Source: Bacillus sp. RO1
GTDB lineage: Bacteria > Bacillota > Bacilli > Bacillales > Bacillaceae_I
Assembly: GCF_012524115.1 (NCBI RefSeq)
Contig: NZ_JAAZWB010000091.1
Location: 1 to 57,812 of the forward strand
Length of the DNA stretch: 57,812 nt
Direction of reading: 5' to 3'
The notes under the pieces are model-generated. The model was not told where the DNA came from. It did no database searches and saw only the letters and a program-made list of their open reading frames with translations. Both the position numbers and the translations under genes were made by a program. Shown here one piece after another: positions 18,971 through 28,600 of this stretch (the first letter of the stretch is position 1; each line of letters begins with the position of its first letter).

Positions 18971-19813
18971 ATGAAATTACGTCGAAGTGGTCGTCTTGTG
19001 GACATGACACATTATTTGTTGCAGCATCCACAAGGATTAGTTCCGCTTTCCTTCTTTGCTGACCGTTATGGATCTGCAAAGTCTTCTATCAGTGAAGATC
19101 TTGGAATCATCAAGCAAACTTTCGAAGAGCAAGGAATAGGAACGCTTGTCACAGTACCTGGTGCTGCTGGCGGTGTTAGGTATATCCCATATGTAAACCA
19201 AGAAGAGGCATCTGCCTACCTTGAGGAACTGTGTGAAATGATTGCAAAGCCGGAAAGGTTACTGCCTGGCGGTTACCTATATATGACCGATATCCTTGGT
19301 AACCCAAAAGTGTTAAATAAAGTGGGGAAAATGTTCGCAACAGCATTCAGTCATAAAAAAGTGGATGTTGTCATGACGATGGCAACAAAAGGAATTCCGC
19401 TTGCACATGCAGTGGCAAGCTTTTTAAATGTACCGGTTGTCATTGTAAGACGTGACAGCAGGGTTACAGAAGGATCTACAGTAAGCATAAATTATGTTTC
19501 AGGTTCATCCAAAAGAATTCAAACGATGGTATTGGCAAAAAGAAGCTTGGAAACAGGTTCTAACGTTTTGATCATTGATGATTTTATGAAGGCTGGCGGG
19601 ACAGTAAGCGGAATGGTGAATCTACTTGCTGAATTTCAAGCGACCGTAGCAGGTATCGGGATTCTAGTGGAGTCTGAAAACATTGAAGAACGCCTGGTCG
19701 ATGATTATGTTTCCTTAGCTAAGCTTGAAAAGGTAAGTGAGAGAGATAGACAGATAGAAGTGCAGCAAGGCAACTATCTTCAACATGTAAAAGAAAATAT
19801 TACATTAAACTAA
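18971..19813 (+). CDS. purR: Purine operon repressor PurR
   Basis: 280 residues. N-terminal winged-helix domain (RRSGRLVDMTHYLLQHPQ...SKSSISEDL-type helix) and a C-terminal type I phosphoribosyltransferase fold with a PRPP loop VLIIDDFMKAGGT. PRPP binding releases it from DNA, so purine genes are induced when PRPP is high. PurBoxes lie immediately upstream. TAGGAGGAAG precedes ATG 18971. ridA follows after 15 bases, as in B. subtilis. prs, which makes PRPP, is 2.7 kb downstream. Confidence 0.96.
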   Translation: MKLRRSGRLVDMTHYLLQHPQGLVPLSFFADRYGSAKSSISEDLGIIKQTFEEQGIGTLVTVPGAAGGVRYIPYVNQEEASAYLEELCEMIAKPERLLPGGYLYMTDILGNPKVLNKVGKMFATAFSHKKVDVVMTMATKGIPLAHAVASFLNVPVVIVRRDSRVTEGSTVSINYVSGSSKRIQTMVLAKRSLETGSNVLIIDDFMKAGGTVSGMVNLLAEFQATVAGIGILVESENIEERLVDDYVSLAKLEKVSERDRQIEVQQGNYLQHVKENITLN

Positions 19814-19828
19814 AGGGTGTGTAAGTTC

Positions 19829-20203
19829 ATGAAAGTTGTTCATACAGATGCCGCTCCAAAAGCGATAGGTCCATATTCCCAAGGAATCATCGTCAACAAT
19901 CTTTTTTACAGTTCAGGTCAAATACCGTTGTTGCCTAATGGAGAACTACTAGAAGGGGATGTGAAAGAGCAAACTCATCAAGTGTTTAAAAACCTTCAAG
20001 CGGTACTAGAAGAAGCAGGCGCATCCTTAGAGACGGTAGTAAAAGCCACTGTTTTCATTAAAGATATGAATCAATTTGGAGATATAAACGAAGTGTATGG
20101 GGAGTATTTCTCTACCCACAAACCTGCAAGATCCTGTGTGGAGGTTGCACGTTTACCGAAAGATGTTCTTGTCGAGATAGAAGTTATCGCTCTAGTAAAA
20201 TAG
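19829..20203 (+). CDS. ridA: RidA family enamine/imine deaminase (YabJ)
   Basis: 124 residues; YjgF/YER057c/UK114 trimer. Hydrolyses reactive 2-aminoacrylate-type intermediates to keto acids. PYSQG near the N-terminus, SGQIP, the conserved arginine in ARSCVEV and the C-terminal VEIEVIA match. In B. subtilis YabJ was first noted for an effect on PurR regulation. ATG 19829 is chosen with AAAGGGTG at 19812-19819; the upstream GTG at 19817 is within the SD. Probably in the purR transcript. Confidence 0.95.
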   Translation: MKVVHTDAAPKAIGPYSQGIIVNNLFYSSGQIPLLPNGELLEGDVKEQTHQVFKNLQAVLEEAGASLETVVKATVFIKDMNQFGDINEVYGEYFSTHKPARSCVEVARLPKDVLVEIEVIALVK

Positions 20204-20259
20204 AATCTGTTCTTTTTACACCAATTTGCCCAAAATTTTCAAAAAAAATTTGAAAATAA

Positions 20260-20288
20260 GAAGGAATTCTAGAAAATTTAGAGAATTT
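20260..20288 (+). promoter_or_regulatory. Sigma-H promoter of spoVG
   Basis: GAAGGAATT (20260-20268), 11 bases, ANNGAATTT (20280-20288) matches the sigma-H consensus RNAGGAWWW / RNNGAATWW fully. The AT-rich tract just upstream, with AAATTTTC and an inverted AAATTTGAAAAT, corresponds to where AbrB binds in B. subtilis. Confidence 0.85.
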
Positions 20289-20329
20289 ATAATACTAAGT
20301 TTTTTATTGGGGCAAAGGTGGTGAACAGA

Positions 20330-20620
20330 ATGGAAGTAACTGACGTAAGATTACGCCGCGTAAATACCGATGGTCGCATGAGAGCTATCGCATCTATTAC
20401 ACTAGATCATGAATTCGTTGTTCATGACATCCGTGTAATCGATGGAAACAACGGCTTGTTCGTTGCGATGCCAAGTAAACGTACGCCGGATGGAGAATTC
20501 CGCGATATTGCGCACCCAATCAATTCCGGGACGCGTGGAAAAATCCAAGAAGCGGTTTTAGCAGAATATCACCGCTTAGGCGAATTAGAAGTAGAATACG
20601 AAGAAGCAGGCGCTTCTTAA
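20330..20620 (+). CDS. spoVG: Septation/regulatory protein SpoVG
   Basis: 96 residues. SpoVG is a small RNA/DNA-binding protein influencing asymmetric division, cortex formation and exoenzyme expression. [26 protein letters not shown] and [21 protein letters not shown] are the conserved signature. ATG 20330 is fixed by AAAGGTGG at 20314-20321; GTG 20318 overlaps that SD. Driven by a sigma-H promoter and probably repressed by AbrB, encoded at 8.4 kb. Confidence 0.96.
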   Translation: MEVTDVRLRRVNTDGRMRAIASITLDHEFVVHDIRVIDGNNGLFVAMPSKRTPDGEFRDIAHPINSGTRGKIQEAVLAEYHRLGELEVEYEEAGAS

Positions 20621-20634
20621 TCGATAGAAGGTGA

Positions 20635-20662
20635 AACAGGCTGTTATGCAGCCTGTTTTTTC
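20635..20662 (+). terminator. Terminator after spoVG
   Basis: AACAGGCTG pairs perfectly with CAGCCTGTT around TTATG, followed by TTTTTC. Confidence 0.9.
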
Positions 20663-20702
20663 TTTTGGAAAGAAATAGAGATATCCCTTTAGAACATGTA
20701 AA

Positions 20703-20807
20703 AGTCACAATAACTATAAAATTAGTCACAATAACCCCTGAAAAACTCGTAATCAACGTAAAAATAGTCACTATCACCTCATAATATTCACCAAGGCCCC
20801 TGCAAAA
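20703..20807. repeat. Five diverged 21-bp repeats (AGTCACAATAAC type)
   Basis: Units start at 20703, 20724, 20745, 20766 and 20786: AGTCACAATAAC, AGTCACAATAAC, ACTCGTAATCAAC, AGTCACTATCAC, ATTCACCAAGGC, each followed by a TATAAAA- or CTGAAAA-like remainder. The period is 21,21,21,20. Outer units are more diverged. No ORF. Confidence 0.75.
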
Positions 20808-20911
20808 CTTCATCTATCCCACGCCGTTGGCATACTTATCGTACCTTTTTTAGAAAGATACGCCCAACCCGTCTCCTTTTTTGTCAAAAAAATGTACTTT
20901 CGTGTACTTCC

Positions 20912-20940
20912 TTGAAATGGGGAACGTTTTAGGATATATT
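20912..20940 (+). promoter_or_regulatory. Sigma-A promoter of glmU
   Basis: TTGAAA, 17 bases, TATATT. The glmU start is 34 bases downstream. ATGTAC...GTACTT at about 20892-20909 forms a small inverted repeat just upstream. Confidence 0.7.
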
Positions 20941-20974
20941 CGTAATGGATAATTAGGTGAAAATGGAGGCCGTT

Positions 20975-22345
20975 ATGATAAATCGATATGCCGTAATATT
21001 AGCAGCTGGACAAGGTACACGAATGAAATCCAAATTATATAAAGTGTTACACCCTGTTTGTGGCAAGCCAATGGTTCAACATGTCGTGGATCATGTTTCT
21101 GCACTCAACTTCGAGCAGATTGTAACAGTGGTTGGACATGGAGCGGAAACAGTAAAGAGCCATCTTGGAACAAAAAGCGAATATGCCCTTCAGGCAGAAC
21201 AGCTGGGAACGGCTCATGCAGTTATGCAAGCAGCACCGATGCTCCAGGATAAAAAAGGCGTAACACTTGTCATTTGTGGAGATACTCCACTTATTACACC
21301 AGAAACGATGCAGGAATTGCTTGATGTACACGAAAATACGGGAGCAAAGGCTACTATTCTGACAGCTTATGCAGAAGACCCTACTGGATATGGACGCATT
21401 ATCCGTAACAGCGAAGGGCATGTTGGGAAAATAGTGGAGCATAAGGACGCTAGCGAAGATGAGCGTAAAGTGACAGAAATTAATACGGGTACTTATTGCT
21501 TCGACAATGAAGCACTTTTTACAGCGCTTAACAATGTTTCAAATGACAATGTGCAAGGAGAATATTACCTTCCAGATGTCATTGAAATTTTGAAAGAACA
21601 AGGCGATATCGTTTCTGCCTACCAGACATTGGACTTTGACGAAACACTTGGAGTCAATGACAGAGTAGCGCTTTCTCAGGCTGAAAAAACCATGAAGAAA
21701 AGAATTAATAAAAAACATATGATCAATGGAGTAAGCATCATTGACCCAGATAACTCGTATATTTCTGCAGATGCGGAAATTGGCAGAGATACGGTCATCA
21801 ACCCTGGTACAGTCATCTTGGGAGCTTCAAAAATTGGAGAAGATTGCATCATCGGTCCAAACTCTGAGATAAAAGACTGCCAAATCGGGGACCGTACAAC
21901 TATCCGTCAATCTGTGGCGCATGACAGCGAAATTGGAAACGATGTAAATATCGGACCGTTTGCTCACGTAAGACCGGATTCCAAGATTGGCAATGAAGTG
22001 AAGCTTGGAAACTTTGTAGAAGTAAAAAAAGCGACATTTGGGAACGGAAGCAAGGCTTCTCATCTTAGCTATATTGGAGATGCGGAAGTTGGAGCGGATG
22101 TAAACCTCGGTTGCGGTTCTATCACTGTCAACTATGATGGGAAAAAGAAATACTTAACTAAAATTGAAGATGGTGTGTTTGTAGGTTGCAACTCCAATTT
22201 GGTGGCACCTGTGACCATTGGCAAAGGCGCCTATGTTGCAGCAGGATCTACCATCACAGAAGATGTACCAGGAGAAGCGCTGTCCATCGCACGCGCTCGC
22301 CAAGTAAACAAAGAAAACTACGTAAACAAGATTCACAATAAATAA
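20975..22345 (+). CDS. glmU: Bifunctional GlcNAc-1-P uridyltransferase / GlcN-1-P acetyltransferase
   Basis: 456 residues, same length as B. subtilis. Makes UDP-GlcNAc for peptidoglycan and teichoic acids. N-terminal pyrophosphorylase domain [24 protein letters not shown] and [12 protein letters not shown]-terminal left-handed beta-helix (hexapeptide repeats such as [20 protein letters not shown]) with the acetyl-CoA site near [19 protein letters not shown] at 20964-20969 supports ATG 20975; the longer frame from GTG 20957 overlaps it. Structured repeat copy 6 starts one base after the stop. Confidence 0.97.
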   Translation: MINRYAVILAAGQGTRMKSKLYKVLHPVCGKPMVQHVVDHVSALNFEQIVTVVGHGAETVKSHLGTKSEYALQAEQLGTAHAVMQAAPMLQDKKGVTLVICGDTPLITPETMQELLDVHENTGAKATILTAYAEDPTGYGRIIRNSEGHVGKIVEHKDASEDERKVTEINTGTYCFDNEALFTALNNVSNDNVQGEYYLPDVIEILKEQGDIVSAYQTLDFDETLGVNDRVALSQAEKTMKKRINKKHMINGVSIIDPDNSYISADAEIGRDTVINPGTVILGASKIGEDCIIGPNSEIKDCQIGDRTTIRQSVAHDSEIGNDVNIGPFAHVRPDSKIGNEVKLGNFVEVKKATFGNGSKASHLSYIGDAEVGADVNLGCGSITVNYDGKKKYLTKIEDGVFVGCNSNLVAPVTIGKGAYVAAGSTITEDVPGEALSIARARQVNKENYVNKIHNK

Positions 22346-22346
22346 A

Positions 22347-22474
22347 GCTGTTGATTGGAGCACTGGGCGAAGACTCCTGAGGGAGATAGCGTTAGGTGGA
22401 GACCCCGCAGGCGTAGCTGAGGAGGCTCCAGCAACGCCCCTAGGAAAGCGAAGCCTGGTGCTAAAATCAAAAGC
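22347..22474 (+). repeat. GC-rich structured repeat, copy 6 (glmU-prs)
   Basis: 128 bases bounded by GCTGTTGATT and AATCAAAAGC, with covarying arms GCGTT/AACGC and CACTGGGC/GCCTGGTG, and the tail GGTGTTTAAC. It starts one base after the glmU stop, so it would be present in any glmU-prs readthrough transcript. Confidence 0.85.
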
Positions 22475-22536
22475 GGTGTTTAACAAAGTCATTTAAAGAA
22501 GCCATTAAAAAAACCTAGCGGAGGGTTCAAGATACC

Positions 22537-23487
22537 ATGCCAAAGTATGCAGATTCTAATCTAAAGATTTTCACATTAAATTCCAATACAGCCTTAGCCG
22601 AAGAAATTGCACAACACGTAGGTGTTCCAATCGGAAAATGTTCAGTTGCCCGTTTCAGTGATGGAGAGGTACAAATCAATATCGAGGAAAGCATCCGCGG
22701 ATGTGACGTGTATGTTATCCAATCTACCAGCGCACCAGTAAACGAACATATCATGGAGACACTTATCATGATTGATGCACTAAAACGTGCTTCTGCAAAA
22801 ACGATCAATATCGTAATGCCGTATTACGGTTATGGAAGACAAGACCGTAAAGCGCGAGCTCGTGAGCCAATCACAGCAAAATTAGTGGCAAACCTGTTAG
22901 AAACTGCTGGAGCTGACCGCGTAATCACGCTTGATTTGCATGCACCTCAAATTCAAGGATTCTTTGATATCCTTATTGACCACTTAATGGGTGTTCCTAT
23001 TTTGGCAGAGTACTTTGACAGCAAAGGCCTAGAGGATCTTGTTATCGTTTCACCAGATCACGGTGGTGTAACAAGAGCAAGAAAGCTTGCTGACCGCTTG
23101 AAAGCTCCGATTGCCATCATCGACAAACGCAGACCTCGTCCAAATGTTGCCGAGGTGATGAACATTGTTGGTCATATTGAAGGTAGAACGGCAATCTTGA
23201 TTGATGACATGATTGATACTGCGGGTACTATTACATTGGCGGCAAATGCCTTAATCGAAAATGGTGCAAAAGAAGTGTATGCATGCTGTACACACCCAGT
23301 GTTATCAGGTCCGGCTATTGAACGTATCCAAAACTCAAAAATTAAAGAGTTGGTAGTGACCAACACCATTTCTTTAGCGGAAGATAAGAAAATCGAAAAG
23401 ATTACACAACTATCCGTTGCAGAGCTTATTGCTGAAGCGATTATTCGAGTGCATGAAGAGAAATCCGTTAGTACTTTATTTGATTAA
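22537..23487 (+). CDS. prs: Ribose-phosphate pyrophosphokinase (PRPP synthase)
   Basis: 316 residues, class I. Makes PRPP from ribose-5-phosphate and ATP for purines, pyrimidines, His, Trp and NAD; PRPP is also the PurR effector. ATP loop [10 protein letters not shown], catalytic [11 protein letters not shown] and the PRPP loop [13 protein letters not shown] are present. GGAGGG at 22519-22524 is 12 bases before ATG 22537. In B. subtilis it is cotranscribed with glmU; here repeat copy 6 intervenes. Confidence 0.97.
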   Translation: MPKYADSNLKIFTLNSNTALAEEIAQHVGVPIGKCSVARFSDGEVQINIEESIRGCDVYVIQSTSAPVNEHIMETLIMIDALKRASAKTINIVMPYYGYGRQDRKARAREPITAKLVANLLETAGADRVITLDLHAPQIQGFFDILIDHLMGVPILAEYFDSKGLEDLVIVSPDHGGVTRARKLADRLKAPIAIIDKRRPRPNVAEVMNIVGHIEGRTAILIDDMIDTAGTITLAANALIENGAKEVYACCTHPVLSGPAIERIQNSKIKELVVTNTISLAEDKKIEKITQLSVAELIAEAIIRVHEEKSVSTLFD

Positions 23488-23501
23488 TCCGTAAAATTCA
23501 T

Positions 23502-23527
23502 GTTTAACCTTCTGTAAATAGGGGAAA
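23502..23527 (+). promoter_or_regulatory. Sigma-B promoter of ctc
   Basis: GTTTAA, 14 bases, GGGAAA matches the general-stress sigma-B consensus (GTTTAA / GGGWAW). ctc is a classic sigma-B target. Confidence 0.8.
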
Positions 23528-23572
23528 TTGTATGAGAGACAAGTATTTTATTTTCCCAGGAAGGTGATAAGA

Positions 23573-24217
23573 ATGTCAGTATTACATGCAAATGAACGTA
23601 CAGAATTCAAAGGATCTTCAATAACCAAAATCCGTGAGGAAGGATTAATTCCAGCGGTTGTATACGGGAATGATACAGAAAATAAATCTATTACTGTCGA
23701 TAGTAAGGAATTTATTAAAACGATTCGTGAAACTGGACGAAACGGCATCATTTCGCTTGAAATTGGTTCCGATAAGCGCAAAGTTATGCTTTACGATTAT
23801 CAAATCAACCCGCTGAAAAGCCTGGAATTTGTCCACTTGGATTTCCATGTAGTTAATTTTAAATCAGAAATCGATGTAGATGTTACAGTTCACGTTACAG
23901 GCGATGCAAAGGGAGTGAAAGATGGCGGAGTCTTGCAACAAGTCCTCCATGAAGTATCCATCAAAGTACTTCCAAACAACGTACCGGAATCCATTGATGT
24001 GGATGTAACGGAACTTGATGTGAATGAAAACATTACAATCGGTGACCTAAATACATCAGGAAAATATAGCTTTAATCATGAAAATGATGAAGTGATTGCT
24101 TCCATCTTACCTCCACGACAAGAAGAGGAAATCGACCCTGGTGAAGAACAAGAACCAGGCGAACCTGAACTTGTGGAAGGTAGAGAAAACAATGAAAGCA
24201 CAGAGGAGGAGGCGTAA
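23573..24217 (+). CDS. ctc: Ribosomal protein bL25 / general stress protein Ctc
   Basis: 214 residues: N-terminal L25 (5S rRNA-binding) beta-barrel (about 1-95, KIREEGLIPAVVYG) and C-terminal TL5-type domain, ending in an acidic tail rich in Glu and Pro. The protein associates with ribosomes under stress. Start at ATG 23573 (MSVLHANERTEFKG) with GGAAGGTGA upstream; the frame from 23528 begins right beside the promoter and is rejected. Its sigma-B promoter links it to stress; sits between prs and pth as in B. subtilis. Confidence 0.94.
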   Translation: MSVLHANERTEFKGSSITKIREEGLIPAVVYGNDTENKSITVDSKEFIKTIRETGRNGIISLEIGSDKRKVMLYDYQINPLKSLEFVHLDFHVVNFKSEIDVDVTVHVTGDAKGVKDGGVLQQVLHEVSIKVLPNNVPESIDVDVTELDVNENITIGDLNTSGKYSFNHENDEVIASILPPRQEEEIDPGEEQEPGEPELVEGRENNESTEEEA

Positions 24218-24240
24218 CCTTAAAGGTTACGTCTTTTCTC
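24212..24240 (+). terminator. Terminator overlapping the ctc stop
   Basis: GCGTAACC pairs with GGTTACGT (one G-T pair) around five bases, then CTTTTCTC. The TAA stop is in the 5' arm. Confidence 0.75.
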
Positions 24241-24316
24241 TTGTTAAAGGAAAGTTGTTACTTTAGATAGTAAGTGGAATAATGGGTATATTTTCATTCG
24301 TGCCAATTTTCCCTTT

Positions 24317-24442
24317 GTTGATTGGAGTGTAAGGCATGAGACCCCTGTGGGAGGTAGCAGTAGTCTTGAGACCCCGCAGGCGTAGCCGAGGAGGCTCACG
24401 TCAGCCCCTAGGAAAGCGAAGCCATTTGGGGAAATCAACAGC
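24317..24442 (+). repeat. GC-rich structured repeat, copy 7
   Basis: Bounded by GTTGATT and AATCAACAGC; contains GAGACCCCGCAGGC, GCCGAGGAGGCTCA and CCCCTAGGAAAGCGAAGCC. The inner arms TTGAG/CTCA pair. Together with the ctc terminator it fills most of the 400-base ctc-pth gap; the remaining AT-rich 24443-24540 shows nothing. Confidence 0.8.
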
Positions 24443-24619
24443 GAGTTAATCCCGATCTCTACTGCATAGAACATTATCCATTTCTACCCCTTCTCATTTC
24501 CTTTTCACCACATGTTCAAGTAAAATGAAAGATAGCGAAGAGGTTTGTGGGAGGTATCCATGAAGAAATTTTTGCAATCCTTATTTGGTAAAGAGCAAGA
24601 CGTTTCAGGAGGAAAAATA

Positions 24620-25180
24620 ATGAAAGTATTTGTGGGACTGGGGAATCCAGGCCGTCAATATGAAGAAACAAGGCACAATATCGGATTTATGGTAATAGAT
24701 GAATTAGCAGACAAATGGAACATCCCATTGACTCAGTCCAAATTCAAAGGAATTTTCGGACAAGGCACAATAAACGGCGAAAAAGTACTATTAGTGAAGC
24801 CTCTGACATATATGAATTTATCGGGGGAATGTGTTCGCCCGTTATTAGACTTCTATAAGCTAGATGTTGAGGATCTGGTGGTAATTTATGATGATCTAGA
24901 TTTGCCAGCTGGAAAGCTGCGTCTTCGCCAAAAGGGAAGTGCCGGTGGGCATAATGGGATTAAGTCCTTGATACAGCACCTTCAGACCCAGGATTTTAAC
25001 CGTATTAGAATGGGAATCGACCGTCCGAAGAATGGACCGTCCATCTCAGATTATGTGCTGGGGAAATTTCACGCTGATGAGCGTCCTGCGATTGATGACA
25101 GTGTGAAGAAAGCGGCAGAAGCCTGTGGAGAAAGCTTATCTAAAGAGTTCCTACAAGTAATGAACACTTTCAATCAATAA
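24620..25180 (+). CDS. pth: Peptidyl-tRNA hydrolase
   Basis: 186 residues; recycles peptidyl-tRNA released from stalled ribosomes (spoVC in B. subtilis). [21 protein letters not shown] holds the catalytic His, and [27 protein letters not shown] the Asp and the second signature. ATG 24620 has AGGAGG at 24607-24612. The same frame is open upstream and has another ATG at 24560 with GGGAGGT before it, giving a 20-residue N-terminal extension (see findings). Confidence 0.95.
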   Translation: MKVFVGLGNPGRQYEETRHNIGFMVIDELADKWNIPLTQSKFKGIFGQGTINGEKVLLVKPLTYMNLSGECVRPLLDFYKLDVEDLVVIYDDLDLPAGKLRLRQKGSAGGHNGIKSLIQHLQTQDFNRIRMGIDRPKNGPSISDYVLGKFHADERPAIDDSVKKAAEACGESLSKEFLQVMNTFNQ

Positions 25181-25229
25181 TAGAATGTTAAGGTAGCTTT
25201 CCTGAGTTTTCTCTAACCCAACCAACCCT

Positions 25230-25259
25230 GTATAACAATGTTTCCCACTGTTTATACTA
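25230..25259 (+). promoter_or_regulatory. Sigma-F promoter of fin
   Basis: GTATA (25230-25234), 15 bases, GTTTATACTA (25250-25259); only one position departs from the sigma-F -10 consensus. fin is sigma-F dependent in B. subtilis. Confidence 0.65.
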
Positions 25260-25310
25260 GTGGTAAAAGGGGCCATTTTTAGGTCTTGCAGAAAAGTGGA
25301 GGGATAAAGG

Positions 25311-25541
25311 ATGGCTATCCATTATCATTGCAGGCATTGCGGCTATAAGGTCGGCACCATCGAGTCCAAATCAGTATTTTCAGAAGAACTAGGGTTTCAT
25401 CAACTGTCGGATACAGAACGACATGAAATGATAGCATATCAACAAAATGGTGATGTACATGTTAAAACGATTTGTGAGGATTGCCAGGAGGCCCTTGATC
25501 GGAATCCTGACTGGCATGAACAAGAACGGTTCATACAATAG
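25311..25541 (+). CDS. fin: Anti-sigma-F factor Fin (YabK)
   Basis: 76 residues. Fin binds sigma-F in the forespore and helps the switch to sigma-G. Two zinc-ribbon pairs, CRHC near the N-terminus and CEDC in [14 protein letters not shown] near the C-terminus, are conserved, as is GDVHV. GGAGGG before ATG 25311. A terminator follows, so mfd is probably separately or partially expressed. With csfB/gin (563) the window encodes both inhibitors of the forespore sigma factors. Confidence 0.94.
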   Translation: MAIHYHCRHCGYKVGTIESKSVFSEELGFHQLSDTERHEMIAYQQNGDVHVKTICEDCQEALDRNPDWHEQERFIQ

Positions 25542-25553
25542 AGCAGATAAATT

Positions 25554-25581
25554 AGCTTTGGTGAGATACCAAAGCCTTTTT
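25554..25581 (+). terminator. Terminator after fin
   Basis: GCTTTGGT pairs with ACCAAAGC around GAGAT, followed by CTTTTT. Confidence 0.85.
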
Positions 25582-25652
25582 GCGTCTGAGAAACGTCATG
25601 ATAAAAAAGAACACAATGAAACACTAAAAATAGAGAGGGGAGGGTGTATGTT

Positions 25653-28600
25653 ATGAAAGGTTTTATTCCATATTTGAGCGAAAATGATGATTTTCAGTCG
25701 GTTTTGGTTGGTCTTCAAGAAGGTTTGCAAGAACAGTTAATTTCAGGGATATCTAATTCGGCAAGGTCCATGTTAATTGCAGCATTGTATGAAGAGAGAA
25801 AAGCGCCGATTCTCCTAATAACACATAATTTATTTCATGCCCAAAAAGTATATGATGACCTAGCAAGCTTCCTGCCGGAGGATGAACTGTATCTGTATCC
25901 TGTAAACGATGTGTTGGCAGCGGAAATTGGAATTGCGAGTCCGGAACTTAAAGCTCAGCGTGTAGAGGCGCTTAATCATTGGGCTACTAGAAATAATGGA
26001 ATTATCATTGCACCTATCGCAGGGTTAAAAAGAATACTCCCATCTAAAGAAAAATGGCAGCAAACGTTGTTGACCATTGAAGTAGAAAAGACGCTGGAAC
26101 TCGATAACTTAGCAGATCGTCTCGTCAGATTCGGGTATCAGCGAGTAGGGATGGTAGCAACACCAGGGGATTTCAGTATCAGAGGGGGAATCATAGACAT
26201 ATACCCTATCACGGAAGAATATGCCGTCCGGATTGAACTTTTTGATGATGAAGTGGAGTCCATCCGATATTTTACGGTAGAGGATCAACGCTCTCAAAAA
26301 CATATGGATAAGGTGACGATTGGCCCGGCAACAGAGATGCTGCTCACGAGCCAAGAGCTTACAAATGGTCGGGAAGCTCTCGAAAAGGAACTAGCTAAAA
26401 CGATTAAAAAGGTAAAAAATGAAAAAGTAAAACAACTGTTAACAGAAAATATTTCCTATGAGCTAGAACAAATACGCAACGGACAAGTGTTTTCTGAGTT
26501 GTATAAATATCTTTCATTCTTCTACAGTTCACCAGCTAGTTTACTAGATTACATCCCTCCAGGCGGTTTAGTTATCATGGATGAAATCAGCAGAATCCAT
26601 GAAACGGCGGAAAGTCTTGATAAAGAGGAAGCAGAGTGGCTTGTAGAGCTATTGGCAGAAGGAAAAGCGGTGCATGATCTAAAGTTTTCTCATTCTTTTG
26701 CCCAGATTGTACATAGCAAAAAGCAGCCGTTCCTTTATCTGTCCCTCTTCTTGAGGGCGGTGCCACATACGCATCCGGAAAACTTGATTAATATGTCTTC
26801 TAAGAGCATGCAGCACTTCCACGGGCAGATGCATCTGTTAAAATCGGAAATCGAGCGTTGGAGGAAGGCGAATTATGCAATTGTAGTCCTTGCTTCCAAC
26901 CAAGAGCGGATGGAGAAGCTAGAGACGGTTTTTGCTGATTATGAGATGGACATAAGAAAGCTTTCCAAAGGTTCGGCCTTTGCCCATGGAGAGGTACAGC
27001 TTGTGGAGGGTGACTTGCATTCTGGATTTGAATTACCGATGCAGAAGCTTGCGGTCATCACGGAGGAAGAACTTTTCAAAAAGAAAGCGAAAAAGCCTAA
27101 AAACAGACAAAAGCTCTCCAATGCGGAACGAATTAAAAATTATACCGAATTGAATGTCGGCGACTATGTTGTCCATATTAATCACGGGATAGGTAAATAT
27201 CTAGGAATTGAAACACTTGATATCAATGGCCTTCATAAAGATTATATTCATATTAAATACCAAGGCTCTGACAAGCTTTACGTTCCTGTTGAGCAAATTG
27301 ATCAAGTTCAAAAATATGTAGGCTCCGAGGGAAAAGAACCGAAAGTTTATAAACTCGGTGGTACTGACTGGAAAAAGGTTAAAAATAAAGTAGAGTCGTC
27401 TGTTCAAGACATTGCCGATGACCTTATTAAGTTATATGCAGAAAGGGAAGCAAGTGTCGGCCATGCCTTCTCGCCAGACGGAGAAATGCAAAGGGAGTTT
27501 GAAGCAACTTTCCCTTATCAGGAAACAGAAGACCAATTGCGATCTATTCATGAGATTAAACTGGATATGGAAAAGACACGCCCGATGGACCGCTTGCTTT
27601 GCGGAGATGTGGGCTATGGAAAAACGGAAGTTGCCATAAGGGCTGCTTTCAAGGCCATTACTGATGGTAAGCAAGTAGCTATTTTGGTGCCAACAACCAT
27701 TTTGGCTCAGCAGCATTATGAAACCATAAGGGAAAGGTTCCAAGATTACCCTATCAATATTGGTTTGTTAAGCCGTTTCCGTTCTAGAAAGCAACAGACG
27801 GAAACAATGAAAGGGCTAGGAAACGGAACAGTAGATATTGTTGTTGGGACACACCGCTTATTGTCCAAAGATATTAAATACAAAGACCTTGGCTTGTTAA
27901 TTATCGATGAAGAACAGCGCTTTGGAGTGACCCATAAGGAAAAAATCAAACAGCTGAAAGCGAATATCGATGTGCTCACCTTAACAGCAACTCCAATTCC
28001 CCGTACCCTCCATATGTCTATGCTTGGGGTGCGTGACTTGTCTGTCATTGAGACACCACCTGAAAATCGTTTCCCGGTGCAAACGTATGTGATGGAATAT
28101 AACGGGAACTTGGTGAAAGAAGCAATTGAAAGAGAGCTGGCCCGAGGCGGTCAAGTTTATTTCTTATATAACAGGGTGGAAGATATCGAGCGAAAAGCAG
28201 ATGAGATCTCCATGCTTGTCCCAGAAGCCCGTGTTACTTATGCGCATGGTAAAATGACCGAAAATGAACTAGAGTCGGTGATGATTGAGTTTCTTGAAGG
28301 TGAGGCGGATGTGCTTGTCAGTACGACCATCATCGAAACAGGCGTCGACATTCCGAACGTAAACACATTGATCGTTTTTGATGCAGATAGAATGGGATTG
28401 TCTCAGCTTTATCAACTTAGGGGACGTGTTGGAAGATCCAATCGTGTGGCATATGCCTATTTCACGTATCGAAAAGATAAAGTACTCACAGAAGTAGCAG
28501 AAAAACGTCTTCAATCTATCAAGGAATTCACAGAGCTTGGATCAGGCTTTAAAATTGCAATGCGTGACCTTTCCATTCGTGGTGCAGGAAATCTGCTTGG

